Origin: Cubamyces lactineus
Lineage: Eukaryota > Basidiomycota > Agaricomycetes > Polyporales > Polyporaceae
Reading direction: 5' to 3'
Assembly: GCA_022376465.1 (NCBI GenBank)
Contig: JACDTU010000015.1
Location: 496,001 to 560,000, forward strand
DNA: 64,000 bases
Of the stretch, positions 1 to 11,537 are shown in pieces; position 1 is the stretch's first letter, and every line of letters begins with the position of its first letter. The position numbers and the translations under genes are program-made. The notes under the pieces are model-generated. The model made no database searches. It worked only from the letters and a program-made list of their open reading frames with translations, and was not told where the DNA came from.

Positions 1-299
1 TAGCGGGCGAGCCCCTTCAGCTCCAAACCCGTCGCGGGCGTGGGCGAGTGCGTGGGCGTGCTTGCGGGCGCATCAAGCGTGCGTTATGCGAACGATGCAA
101 TGTTGTATAAGACGTCGTGGCAGGGAGCTGTGGTTGGCTGCAGGACCGCACCACTCTTCTCCTCTGAGTCTAGTGCCAAGGCCATCCGCACTACCCACCA
201 CATCCCTCCCTCCGAGTCCCTCCCTACCCGCTCCGCCCCACTTCTTGTAATATTCTTTCGTTCTGTGATTAAGTGGGCTCGAGCTCTTTCTCTACAATA

Positions 300-1057
300 A
301 TGGTTGCGCCAATGTTCATCCTCACCCGCACTTTCGCGATCTTCGCGATGTTTGTCGGAGGTAAGCCTGCTACACTCTGCAAGCGTGTCTTGGTAACGTC
401 AACTAAACTATACGCGTTTGTAGCATTCACGGTGACGCACGCCGCGCCCGTACCCACCGCTGCAGTCGCCAAGTCCGTCATCTCCCCGAGATGGTGTCGA
501 CAGATGGGCTGCTTGTATGCGCTCCCTGAAGCGAACAGCGGCTCCGCAAACACCTCCGACTCTTCATCGGCAGCAGCGCAAGCTCCCCTTCCATCGGATG
601 GATCCTCTGCGGCGCTGCAGGTCATAGACCTCTTGATATCCGCACTTCAGTCCGTCGCATCCACCATGAGAGAGCAGTCGTCAGACCTCTCGGATCTGCC
701 CTCGAGCAGTCCAGCGGCATTGGACAGCGCGCTACCGCCTGCTGCTGAGTCTTCTGAGTCTGCGCAAGACGAGGTGATCGCTGCAGACGTTGAGGCCATA
801 GCGAAAGCGGTGCAGTCAGAGGCGGTCGATGAGGAGACGCCATCCATCGATTTCGAAGAGGCATCGTCTCCCTCCGCGGTGGCAGTGGATACGCTCTCAA
901 CAGACGTGGAGAGCGAAAGTCAGCCTCCTTCCGTCGAAGTTGTCGGTTACAGTACGGTTGCGAGTACAGACGTACGTCTTTCGCACCAATCTTCATGTCA
1001 TTCCATGTTAACGCGATTCATGCACAGGTGGTCCCGGATTCCTCGTCCTACGTCTGA
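300..1057 (+). CDS. small secreted Ser/Ala-rich protein
   Basis: Model join(300..360,424..971,1028..1057), 212 aa. The ATG at 300 opens a hydrophobic N-terminus (MVAPMFILTRTFAIFAMFVG) that continues, after the first intron, into AFTVTHAAPVP, a typical signal peptide with an Ala-x-Ala cleavage region. Intron 1 (gtaagc...gtag, 63 nt) is a multiple of three and free of stops. Intron 2 (gtacgt...acag, 56 nt) is phase 0, after which the frame closes within 10 codons. The mature part is rich in Ser, Ala, Asp and Glu, with only two Cys visible (CRQMGC); I see no catalytic motif and no known domain. It fits the loose class of fungal small secreted proteins. Function is unknown. An unspliced reading would run on to 1388 through low-complexity sequence, which I consider wrong. 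Confidence 0.5.
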
Positions 1058-2282
1058 TGCACAACCGCCTTCCACGCGTCAACCACCTCCCTCACCGCTC
1101 GTGTACCTACACTCCTTCCTAGCGACACACTCTCTTTGCATCTCCCGAGCCACATCGGCGCCACATCCCTATCGGCACACACATCCTATCTCCACACATC
1201 CTACCCCCACCTCCAATTGCGCACTGGTGCGCTCAAAACAGTTCTCCGGCTCACCGCCGGCCACAAATAAGGCGCGCGCTCCGCCCTATCCGCTCATTAC
1301 TACCATCAATCCACTCTTTCATCTCCGCCCTCTCTCGCCGTTCTGGACACAACGCTTCAAATTTTCCGTGCTGGACTGTTCCATCTGACTGGATTCGAAT
1401 TCGGATTCCGTCACTGTGTGCCTCCGCCCGTGCTGCCCCTTGCGCCTTGTGGCGTTGATACTTCGCCGCGGGCGACCATGGGCGTTATACCTTATGTTTT
1501 CCTTACCCAGGCGTCCCTTCATCTTCTATCTATCTCCGCGCCACCCTTACCACCTTTACCTCCACTCGAGCTTCGTCCTTGTCCTCGCGATCCCTGTCTT
1601 TGTCCTTATTCTCGTCCTTGCGTGCATCCTCGCGCTGACCCCCGTCCCGCTCGTATTCGTATATAGTCATCTATGCTATAGTCATCCATCGTTGTCGCTC
1701 AGTACCGTCGCTCTCGTCGTCGCCCCCGTCTCCGTCTCGTTGTCATGTGTATCACTAGTCGTTCTGGTCACTTGCAGTCGTAGATAGTCTTCGCTTCGTG
1801 TCGTTTTTTGTGTATTAGTAGAGCACCGTTATTCAGCCGTGCGTAAGTCCGGCACCCTCCCAAACTGCCATTCAGTCGGCTTCAAGCTTGTCAAGTTATA
1901 CCAAGTTTAAACTTACTGGTAAGTAGTGTAAGTAAGCGATACTTACTAGGCAAATAGAGCTATTATTATATCATTTGTTAATAACAAGGGTGGTTTTAGG
2001 CGCTCGTTGTGGTTCTCTTGCTGTCGTCAACCCTCACAAACGCAATGGAATCGAGAGCATCCTGGGGGCAATATTCGCAGGTAGACGAAAGGGCAAACGC
2101 CACGGTACCCCATAGATCTGCGCTGGTGACTCGGATTCGCCCATCCATGGTGACCGTGATCGCAGCTTGGCGGTGCAACTCATGCTGAACGACTCCGAGA
2201 ACGATCGACTCGGGGATACATCTCTCTATCACATTCCATCTCAAACTTGACCACCTCCACTCTGCACGCGAAGGACACACAG
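1058..2282. other. intergenic, long pyrimidine-rich tract
   Basis: About 1060-1790 is strongly C/T-rich on the plus strand and gives hydrophobic-looking but low-complexity reading frames. From 1850 to 1990 it becomes AT-rich, with a small palindrome (ACTTAC/GTAAGTA) near 1911-1925. I see no supported gene. Confidence 0.6.
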
Positions 2283-3822
2283 ATGGAACAACCCGCACGT
2301 TCGACAAAGGATACCCTGGTGCAAGTCACGCAAGAGCGCCTGGACATGCTCACCGGGCGGGAAGCGCAATTCGACGCGGTCTCCGACGAGATCGTCGCGT
2401 GGATGAACCTAGGCATACAGCAGCTCGGCGCGAGTGCTATCGACTGCATGCTCGTGCCAATATGCGAGAAGGCGACCAGCAGCGGCCCGGGAGCAGGAGA
2501 CTCGGAGACTCGGACGTACGCGCGCCTGTGCGGGAAGATGATGGAACAGGTCGACCCGAACGTGAAGGACGACAACGTGAAGAAGCCCAATGGTCAACCG
2601 GTTGTTGGCGCGCAGGTACTTCGTAGATACCTCACCGGCTGGTGCAGGGAGGCCGTGCAGCGCCTGTGGCCCGTGCAAAAGACGGAACCCTCGATTTCAG
2701 TTGCGTCGACGGTCGAGGACGCGAACGAGGATCAAGCTTCTCAAGGATTCGGAGAGGCCGAACAGGACAGTCATGCATCTGACTCTCCGCTGCCTTCGGA
2801 TGCGGACCACTCTGCGGTGGAGACGAAGTCGCGGCGACTCAAACTGATCACGTTCCTTTGCGAGCTGTTCAAGCTCGGAGGGGTTACAGAACGCCCGGTG
2901 CACGAGTGTATCAAGGAGATACTCAGCGACGTGGAGACCGCGGAGAGCCCCGACGAAGAGGAAATAGAGGGTTTGTGCAAGCTGTGGACGAGCATCGGCG
3001 AACTCCTGGATACCCCGAAGGCCGCTGCGCATATCAACATGTACATTGGACACATGGCGATGCTGACGAAGAGCCTCAACATATCCTCCCGTATACGACT
3101 CATGCTGCTGGTATGTGCCATGTCTACTCGCGGGCATACGTGACTGAAGGACTTCGTTACCCCAGGATATCATTGACCTGCGCGAACGCAAGTGGATACC
3201 GCACGATGACGCGGCTACATTGACAATGAACAACAATTCAAGCGATCTGGTACGCGTTACTCCTCGCGTGTGCGGCATTATGCGTTACTTACATCCCGTC
3301 GCCGAGATTCAGGCTCGTAAAGAGGCGGTCGCAGAGAAGTACGCAGGTGAATACGCAAATCTCCGTGCGAGCCAGGGGCTCACAAGGCCAAGACGCGTCG
3401 TACAGGACGCTACCTCCTCTACGAGACCAAGTAGCGAGCCGCCTTCGTTGCGGTTGTCACCAGGTCATCCCAGGTGCGGACCGATCTCGAGCCCGCCGCC
3501 GTTCTCCTTGATCAAGTCTACGTCTATATCGACGGGTGGGCACGACGGAGATGATGTCCGTCCTTCCGCGGTGGCCACTGCACACGCGATCCAGGATATC
3601 AGCAGCGTCCAATACCCAGAGGGGATCAAAGGCCCCCAACCGGGACTCAATGACGTAGCCCCGCAAGGCAAGTTCAGGTGCGTACGCGAGATGAGTAACT
3701 GTAGAGGTCCTTCACGGTACTGATACATTATACATTTCTGTAGGTACGACCTGGACTTTCTGCTGCAGTTTCAAGATGTCTGCACTATGAAGCCGGATTC
3801 GCTCCGGCCGCTGTCGGCCTGA
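2283..3822 (+). CDS. eIF4G-derived protein A: MIF4G followed by eIF4E-binding motif
   Basis: Model join(2283..3110,3166..3249,3313..3677,3744..3822), 451 aa. Residues about 15-290 form a MIF4G domain (helical repeat that binds eIF4A/RNA in eIF4G), recognisable from YARLCGKMMEQVDPNVKDD, FLCELFKLGGVTERPVHEC and the final LRERKWIP. After a Ser/Pro linker the frame enters a segment homologous to the region before the eIF4E-binding site of gene B (YPEGIKG, LNDVAPQGKFR), then YDLDFLLQF (Y427, L432, L433), a YxxxxL-hydrophobic 4E-binding motif, and stops 17 residues later. Introns 1 and 4 match gene B in position and phase, and exon 2 is 84 nt in both. Canonical eIF4G has the opposite order and an MA3 domain, absent here. 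The third intron is uncertain: its acceptor could be GAG at 3306 or CAG at 3312, both in frame. Alternative: two adjacent partial copies read through by chance. Confidence 0.55.
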
Positions 3823-4222
3823 AGTGGTTGACTGATGTCCCGGCCCTGACCTATCACCTAGTCTCTTATTCCAAGCGCCCTCCCTCCTGATCTGAATCAA
3901 GCTCCCTTGGCTCTGAACGGTGTGGTTCGGAGGTCCTCAGGCCATTGGCAGAGTTATCGTCAACACAGCCACAAACGGACCTCGACGTGCACCACGTCGC
4001 ACCAAAAGATGCGAAAACTGTCATTGCTCATTGGACCGGCGTAGTAGTTGGTTGTGCAGATCGTCCCACAATTTACTACAGTTGATGCCAGGGTGTCTTG
4101 CCTCGGGCCAAATGACCCACTCCAGTTCGCCGGTGGCATCTTCATTATCATGCAAAACTTAACTTTATTCATCTACCGCAGCACAGCGGTCGAATATTAA
4201 TGCGATCTGTTTGCGTCGCACG
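3823..4222. other. spacer between eIF4G-derived copies A and B
   Basis: No gene supported. The N-terminal low-complexity part expected upstream of the 4E-binding region in a complete eIF4G is not recognisable here. Confidence 0.5.
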
Positions 4223-6765
4223 ATGGATGAGCTCCTTACCAAGTCTCTTACACCCTCTTCCAAGCATACGCAGACACGCCCCCCCCCTACTGACGACAAG
4301 TGTCACCCCGTCCGCCTTCATCTCTCATCTATGGATAACAAAGCCGTCTTCGCGCTTCTCCCATCCGCATTGGCCACGGCGCGTATCATCGAGGATATCG
4401 ACAGCATCAAATATCCCGAGGGCATCAAGAGCCCCAAGCCGGAACTGAACGTGAACGCCAAGCAGGGCAAGTTCAGGTGCGTGGTGGTTTATGTTGGCGT
4501 GTGTGCGTGTGTGACAGCAGGTACTGATCTGAACGCACAGATACGACCGCGATTTCCTGCTGCAGTTCATGGCTGTGTGCAGGGAGAAGCCAGACTCGCT
4601 CCCGCCACTCGACGCGATTGGCCTCGAGCCCGTGGACCAAAGCTTTGCTATGACGCGCGGCGGTTCGCACGGACACGGCCGCCGCTCATCCTCGGTTGCT
4701 ATGCCCCCACCATCCTCCACCACGGCACGCCAGGCATCTGTCGGACTCGGGATCTCCGGTTTCAGCAAGCCCAACGTCAACCCGTTCACGATGGGCCTGT
4801 TCTCAACGCCCAAGTCGAGCGAAGAACGGTTCGCAGCATCAAACCGCTCGACGTCGATGTCCGGAACTGCGGGTATGCCGTTCGGACGCCCGTCGCCCAT
4901 GGTTCGCTCGTCAAGTCAAGGCCGCCCCGGGGGCAGTGGGGGGACAAGGAGTCAGCGCGGCAACACGCGCGACAAGGAACGTCCCGGTGCCGGCCCGTCA
5001 GGCGAGGGCGGCTCGCCGCTCGCCAATTCTATGTCACTCGAACCCAGTTCTCCACTTCAAGTCTCTGAAAATCGCTGGGCGCCCGCAAGTCCGGTCACAA
5101 AGGGCCAGCCTGTGGAGCACTACCCATCGGATACCGTGGACCGCGAGGTTCGGACGCTGCTAGACAAACTGACAATGGAGCGGTTCGACCCGATCTCGGA
5201 CCAGATCATCGCGTGGGCGAACAAGTCGGAGAAGGAGCAGGACGGGCGGACGCTCATCCAGGTCATCCGGCTCGTATTCGAGAAGGCGACGGACGAGGCG
5301 ACTTGGTCGGAGATGTACGCGCGCCTGTGTCGGAAGATGATGGAGCAGATCAGCCCCAATGTGCGTGACGACGGGATCAAGAACGCGGAGGGCAAGCCCA
5401 TCTCTGGCGACCAGCTTTTCCGCAAGCTCCTCCTCAACCGCTGTCAAGAAGACTTCGAGCGTGGATGGGTTGCGAAGGAGGCGGCGGGGGTTCTGGCCGG
5501 GGGAGCCAAGGCTGGGCGGGACGGGGGCGGCGGGGCTGCATTGTATCCGGGCAGGTACTACGCTGCGCAGAAGGCGAAGCGACAGGGCCTTAGTCTGATC
5601 AAGTTCATCGGCGAGCTGTTCAAGCTACAGATGCTTACGGAGCGCATCATGCACGAGTGCGTGAAGAAGCTGCTCGGCAACGTCGAGAACCCCGAGGAGG
5701 AGGAGATCGAGAGCTTGTGCAAGCTCCTGACGACCGTCGGCCAGCTCCTGGATACCCCCAAGGCCCGCGCGCATATGGATGTGTACTTTTCGCGCATGAA
5801 GGAGCTGACGAAGAGCGGCAACGTCAACTCCCGTATGCAATTTATGCTCCTGGTGAGTTACATCTTCGCAGTCATCAAAGCGCTACTCGTCTAACATTGT
5901 GACATAGGATGTGATTGAGCTACGTGAGCGCAAGTGGATTCCTCGCAACCAGTCCGCTGCACCCACTACTATTGCTGCCCTCCGTGAACAGGTGAGTTGC
6001 TCTACGGCGGTACCGTCAAGGGCTGGACCTCAAATTGACATCCGGTACTAGATCGAGAAGGAGAAGATCGCGGAGGAAAAGGATGCGATGAACCGCACTC
6101 TCAGCATGTCTCGCGGTGGCTCAAGACGTGGCGCCGACCGTGGCGAGCAGCAAATCGGTCCAGGTGGCTGGGCCGTGGCTGGTGGAGGCGCCACCCGCCC
6201 TGCCAAGGCCGGCGACCTCTCGCAGTTTGGCAAGATCGCCAAACCGACGCCGATGACCTTCGATTCCAGCTCTGTCTTCCAGAAGGACAAGTCGAAGAGC
6301 ATGGAATCGACGCTTTCTCGGCAGGGCTCGAGCAACATGTTCTCAATGCTCAGCGCCATCCCTGAGATCGCTGTCGAAGTTACCTCTGCCAAGTCGACTC
6401 GTCCACCGAGCATGAAGAGCAGCATCGACTTCGGCCCTGGTGGCGCTCCGGAGGCCCCTCCCCAACCTAAGCCGCAGCAGTTCCTGCCTTGGTCAGTGCC
6501 TCCAGAGGACAAGGCCGGCTCCACTCCTGTTGTACGAACTGCCGGATCCGATGACGAGCAAGATGAGGCTACTAGCGGGGCGACGATTTCTGTCGAAGAC
6601 TCGGAGTCCAAGACGCGGATGGAGAAGTGTTTAAAGGAATTCTACAGCTTCCGCGAACCTAACGAAGCACACCGGTGGTTCCGAAAGCTTCCCGCAGCGC
6701 ACCGGGATCCGCTCATTGAGAAGCTCATCACGAAAGCGGTCGAGTCGAAGAGGGCGGACGCATAG
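4223..6765 (+). CDS. eIF4G-like translation initiation factor B, truncated at both ends
   Basis: Model join(4223..4476,4541..5852,5908..5991,6052..6765), 787 aa. eIF4G is the scaffold linking cap-bound eIF4E, the helicase eIF4A and eIF3. The domains run in canonical order: region YPEGIKSP, then the eIF4E-binding motif YDRDFLLQF (Y86, L91, L92), a Ser/Gly/Pro-rich linker, MIF4G at about 286-550 (FDPISDQIIAW, MYARLCRKMMEQISPNV, FIGELFKLQMLTERIMHEC, LRERKWIP), a second linker, and only the first helices of MA3 (WFRKLPAAHRDPLIEKLI, about 740-787). The frame ends at TAG 6763-6765 inside MA3, and recognisable MA3 sequence follows in the same frame. The long N-terminal region usual in fungal eIF4G is missing, because copy A's end lies only 400 bp upstream. 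It is either a truncated expressed paralogue or a decaying copy. The essential genomic eIF4G is presumably elsewhere. Confidence 0.75.
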
Positions 6766-6885
6766 CTGGTTGAGGAGGTCATCGACGACATTGCGATCGA
6801 TGTGCCGAAGGCATTGAATCCGCTCGTGATCATGATGAAGGGTGCGCACTTGCACGAGGGCGGGGAGCGCCGCGCGCGACCGTGA
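6766..6885 (+). pseudogene. MA3 remnant after the stop codon of eIF4G-like B
   Basis: Directly after TAG the same frame reads LVEEVIDDIAIDVPKAL and PLVIMMKGAHL, which resemble the middle of an eIF4G MA3 domain, then ends at TGA 6883-6885. The stretch between LVEEV and DDIAID is shorter than expected for MA3, pointing to an internal deletion as well as the nonsense codon. Confidence 0.65.
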
Positions 6886-8013
6886 CTCACGAGCAAGTCG
6901 AAGCGAAAAGCTCGTCTCCCTTCTCTCGTGATAGACATTCTGCTCTACTCTTCACCCTACAAAGTTCCCCTGATCGTCATCTTGATCCCCTCTCTCCCTT
7001 CCCCTGACCTACCGCGCACTCCCTGTCCCAGTGGCTAATCTGCGAGTATTGCATGTGTTTTGGCGTCTCATATTCCACGCATACGAGAAATTCTAGACGA
7101 CAGTGGCGTTGACAGGCACGGTCCGAGCGCTACCCATCCTCTTCCGTAACCGTCTCATCGACGGTTTCGTCCCAACGGTGATGGGATGTGGCATATCCGG
7201 CGGAGAGGCAAAACCCGTCTGCATCCTTTTCCGGCGGGTCAAGTTGCGCGTCGATGGCCTATGCAGCCCTGCAACATTGGAAGATGCAGCCGCATCCGTG
7301 ATTCACGATATTGTTGCGAGCAACTTGAACCTGCGAGTTCTGCCACTGTATATCTGACGTTGATGAAGGCTACGGGCCGGCCTGCAGGAAGACACCGCAT
7401 GCATGTCTAGACCGCGGAGTCACCTCATGGCCCAACCTAGAACATTATGAGTAGTGTTCCAGGTATGTGCACTCTGTCACAGTCTCCGACTCGCTATTCT
7501 TGATCCTGATGATACTGATGCTTCATACCCAGGAGCTATCCGTATTCACAAAGTAGGTTTGCGAAGGACGGAGTAATTCACCATGACTCACTGTAGGACA
7601 GCAGGGGCGGTAGTTTCGCCCGGTGTCTCTGAGACTCAGCGTTACCGTAGCACATGGTCGCAGCAACCCCCCCCCCCCCCCCCCCCGACCCCGTCAACCT
7701 CATGGGCTGTCTTTTGTGCGTCCAAGTCCCTCGTGTGCAGTCACACTGCGGCTTTCAGCACTGCAAGACTCTTCTAAAAGATGTAGATGGCGGATCAACC
7801 GTCGAACGTCAACGCGCATGCGTTGCGGCTGTACGATACAGTTATACTCGGGCTGCGGACGCTCCAGCTCGAGGATGCTGCAGCGCTATAGCGCTTACTC
7901 TCCCTCTGTCCGTTATAAGCTCCCTGCAAGATGATGCACGCCCCCAGCCCACACTTTGATCACTTCTAGCTAGTACCCATCTGATACTTTACTCCCTGTA
8001 GAAGCGGTAAATC
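6886..8013. other. intergenic between eIF4G-derived B and C
   Basis: No supported gene. Short open frames occur (for example 7103-7357) but lack ATG starts or homology that I can recognise. A C20 homopolymer lies at 7667-7686. Confidence 0.5.
7667..7686. repeat. homopolymer of 20 C
   Basis: Twenty consecutive C on the plus strand, likely length-variable and prone to assembly error. Confidence 0.9.
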
Positions 8014-9536
8014 ATGCTTGACTCTGCAACGTCCGTCACTACTTCCATGCCGGCACCGCCGTCTCGGACACCTCTACAAGACTCGGATATCACCCTCTCA
8101 ATCACCCAATCGTCGGACACATATGGTGATCAAGGTGAGTCCAACTAGGCAGACTCCGACTTATTCAACTGCTCACTATGATGTTCGCTTGTAATTCAAT
8201 TAGGTAGTCCGCCACGGGAGGAACAGGATATCACACCCGACGACGCCTTCACTGCATCGAAGCGCTTGGACGGCGTCGTTGACCCGCGCTCTGTTATTTC
8301 TACTGGTGCTTGCGACGGGGAAGACTCTCATACCTCTCCTGGTTTCGCGAGCTCCTCCCATGCGGAGCTCAAGGAAGAGCCTTTGTCCAGTCATGAACAC
8401 CGTCCACCGAGAGATGTCACGGCGCGCTACAATGCCAAGATACGCACCTTACTTCACCGTCTCCATAAGGGCAACTACGTCCATACCGCAGACACACTGA
8501 TCAGGATTGTAAACAATGTACCCAACGACGATAGCGGCGGCGCCCTGAGGTCACTCACCACTCGCCTCTGTTACCTCACCATGTTGGGCGAAGGCTACGC
8601 CGACGCGGGGTTATACGCTCAACTTTCTCTGCGGCTGGCGGAGCAGCTGAGCGAGGACGTACAGGATGGACAGGCCAAATGCGGCGACGGGACGTACCTT
8701 GTGGGAGGGAAACTCTTCAAAAGCTACCTGCTCGACACGTGCCATGCAATTTTCGCGATGCGCCTGGATTCCTACGGCATCCTCGAACCTTCTAACGAGC
8801 GACGAGGATCTGACTCCGAGGATACTCAACAATCGCGACTTGACGGGGTAGGTGCCGTCCTACGTTCTACCGCCACTTCCCGCCCGAAAATACCACAAGG
8901 CCCGGGATTCATGAGGTTACTCGGCGAGCTCTTCCTTGTCGGTCTGCTCCCTCTGCGCGTCGTGCATGAGTGTGTGCGCGCGCTCCTCCACGACGTTAAG
9001 GGCGTCGAGGATGCGTGCATTCTGTTGAGCCTCGTGGGCAAGACGCTTGACGGTCGTGATACTCCTGGTCCGGACGCAGGCGCGGAGAGGCAACGGGAGC
9101 ACGTGGACGCCTACTTTGCACGTATGCAGGCGTTGGTGGGCGTGCAGGCGAGCCAGAAAGGGATGTGGAGAGTGAGGGCCAAAGTGCAGGTGAGTGCAGC
9201 CTTGACGGGTTGAGGTCGCGCGTGATGGGCCGTTGTTCTGACACGAGGCTCGGTTGACGCAGGAACTGACCGACTTGTGGGAGCGAGGTTGGACTGCGAA
9301 ATCCGACGTCGCCAGTGCGCACGACAGCAATTGTGAACATCCTGAAGTTGAAGGGAGGACACCGACTCGCCCAGGTCGGGACGGGGGGATGCGCGGGACG
9401 TGGAGTCTCAAGGTAAGCTCCTCGAGTCTACTCTACCTCATCCGGCTAAAGCTCACTTGGGGTATTCTGTTTTCAGCCAGCAGGTGCCGCAGACGAATCA
9501 GCGAGATGGAGAAACCCCGGGTACAGAGCAGCTTAG
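8014..9536 (+). CDS. eIF4G-derived protein C: divergent MIF4G-only protein
   Basis: Model join(8014..8134,8204..9189,9263..9412,9477..9536), 438 aa. All three introns have GT-AG ends and keep one frame. After a Ser/Pro-rich N-terminus, residues about 118-380 match the MIF4G of gene B block by block: KIRTLLHRL, LRLAEQLSEDVQDGQ, GGKLFKSYLLDTC, MRLLGELFLVGLLPLRVVHE, then the exon junction and ELTDLWERGW, which replaces ELRERKWIP. The intron after the MIF4G helices is at the same position as in A and B. There is no 4E-binding motif and no MA3. Divergence is much greater than between A and B, so this is an older or faster-evolving copy. It could act as a free eIF4A/RNA-binding module or interfere with eIF4F; that is speculative. 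Confidence 0.65.
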
Positions 9537-10112
9537 GCTGCAAGTATCACAATGGTGGTGGTCACGGTGCGCGTGCAGGCTGCGCGCCGTGCCTGCACAT
9601 ATGCATGTTCAAGCTAAAGAATAGCTTCCTGCAATACCCGCAGATACGAAGATAGCGCGTTGTATCACCAGGCCTGAGGTCCAGAATCTGAGTCCGTGGA
9701 GATTCTTCGCTAGTGTCAGGTTGCTTAGGTATTGTCCCCGGAGATCGTGATTGGTAGTCACAGTTCCTCATGGTAGAGAACTTCTTGACGTAACCGATGT
9801 CATTGGTTATATAGCGTTCTGTGTTCCTATCAACGTGTTGATACCAGTGGCAGAATTAGCAGACTATCTTATCGATCCATAAACGCAGTCATGCATGCGT
9901 ATATCCACAGCTGCATTGTAATTGCGTCAATGCCATCTTTCCTATACTGTAGTATACATCGTGATCATCTACTTGAGCAGCACCCAGCGAGCATCGCAGG
10001 TACCGCTGAGCCTGTGACGGTACCGCGTTCATTCACAATACCACAATCCTGACAAGGCCGTTTATGCGCGGACGAGAGCCGCCGCAGCACGAATCGTTCG
10101 ATGTGGGGGGCT
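9537..10112. other. intergenic, convergent 3' ends
   Basis: Lies between the stop codons of eIF4G-derived C (+) and thaumatin-like 1 (-). AT-richer from 9780. No gene seen. Confidence 0.6.
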
Positions 10113-11537
10113 TCACGGACAGAAGGTGATGGTGTAGTCCGCGCCACTGCACTGGAAGAGTGAGGTCGGGTCGTCGTATGGGTACGCGTATGCGTTCGGG
10201 CAGTTGCCCTCTGTCATGCACGATCCACCACGGTCAGCATCCACCCATGCGTGTAAGTCAATGCGGGATGTTAGAACGCACTGAAGTAGCTGTAGTACTC
10301 GACGCCCGACGGGGTGCACGTCGTCGGGTTGTTGTAGTAGCCCGTGCAGCAGTTCGGGTTGTTCGCTAAGGGAGTGAGTGTATGATGAATATTTCACTTC
10401 GGAAACGTATGGAGTGTGTATACGCACTGGGGTCGCCGAGGCCAGCCTCGCAGGCACTCTTGCACCCGACGGGGAACCCGGTCGAGTCGTAAGGCCCCTT
10501 GAGTGGGGCAGGGCCTGTCCGTGATCAGGCAGTTAGTGAAGCGTTAGGGTCACATGACGTGCCATGTCATGAATCAGAAGTGAGGTGTCATCGGGTGAGA
10601 GTCGGGAGTCGAGGCGAGATGGCATAAACAAGTGTCAGTGAATACAACTCCAGTGACAGAGATAGGCAGAAAAGGGAACGCACAGTTAGGGCCCAGGTCG
10701 ACAGGGCAGTCGGCCACGTGACAACCCATGTTGTTGCTGATGCGGATGGGCAGGTTGTACCCGTCAACTAGAGAGACTGCGGAACGAACAAGTGCGCATG
10801 AGCATTCTAATTTAGGAATGGAAACGAAGAAAGGCAGGAGAGCGGCATCTCACCATCGTAGTTGTCCGGGTTGCCCAGCGTGAACTCGGCAAGACTCGCG
10901 GGGGGAACACCCTGTCAGAATAGGTCATGCGGCATGAGCGCGTGAACGATTGGCAGGCAGGGGACGTCCGACGTACTGTGCCGGTGTGCGGGTCGCACTC
11001 AAGCCCGCCGTTACACCCTCCATCAAGGCAGGAGTTCGGGCCCGGGTTGACGTCGAAGTTGCAGTCGCGACGAGCCTGCAGACGAGTAGTCATGGTCAGA
11101 TCTTGATCACATAAGGGAATCGATGTATGCGGGGACTTACCCAGATGCGACCCGCCTTCCAGTTGTCGGGGACGTAGAAGCTGACCGTCTGGTACGCGTC
11201 CTGCTGCCATCTGTGCACGACGCGGCAGGTCAGTCATCGGTCATAGTCGTGCACAGCTCTTTGGCACTCACCCAGTGGGCTGGTCGGGGACGGCTGTGCC
11301 GACGTTGAGGTCGGTGAAGATCTGAGGCATTCTCAGAAGTCAGCGTGATCGTGATACGGAGCATCGCGTATGACATACGGCAGGCCTGTTGGGTGTAATC
11401 AGCAACATTCATCAACGGACAAGAGGGGTGGCGGGTGCTCACCAGATGGTGAACGGACACTGATTGTACACAGTGAACGTCCTTGCCGACACCGTCGTGG
11501 CGAGGGCGAGGGCAACGATAGCAGCGAAGCTCTTCAT
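10113..11537 (-). CDS. thaumatin-like protein 1 (secreted)
   Basis: Ten exons: complement(join(10113..10210,10282..10365,10428..10514,10684..10776,10854..10911,10977..11075,11141..11210,11272..11321,11379..11385,11443..11537)), 246 aa. A signal peptide (MKSFAAIVALALATTVSA) precedes TFTVYNQCPFTIW, the start of the thaumatin/GH64 fold. The mature protein has 16 Cys, the canonical number for eight disulfides, plus family landmarks [36 protein letters not shown] and the C-terminal end YTITFCP. Members of this family bind or hydrolyse beta-1,3-glucan and act in the cell wall or outside the cell. Exon 2 is only 7 nt (G-CCT-GCC, encoding Pro-Ala together with the Trp codon split across the junction). 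The same microexon occurs in thaumatin-like 2 at 26-27.5 kb. All intron phases agree between the two genes. Confidence 0.9.

Noticed and set aside
1416..1787. Hydrophobic 123-residue open frame resembling a multi-pass membrane protein
   Set aside because: It lies in a C/T-rich low-complexity tract where any frame gives Leu, Val, Ser and Pro; no ATG context, splice support or homology.
7103..7357. 84-residue open frame between eIF4G-derived B and C
   Set aside because: Starts with GTG, no homology I can recognise, no splice partners.
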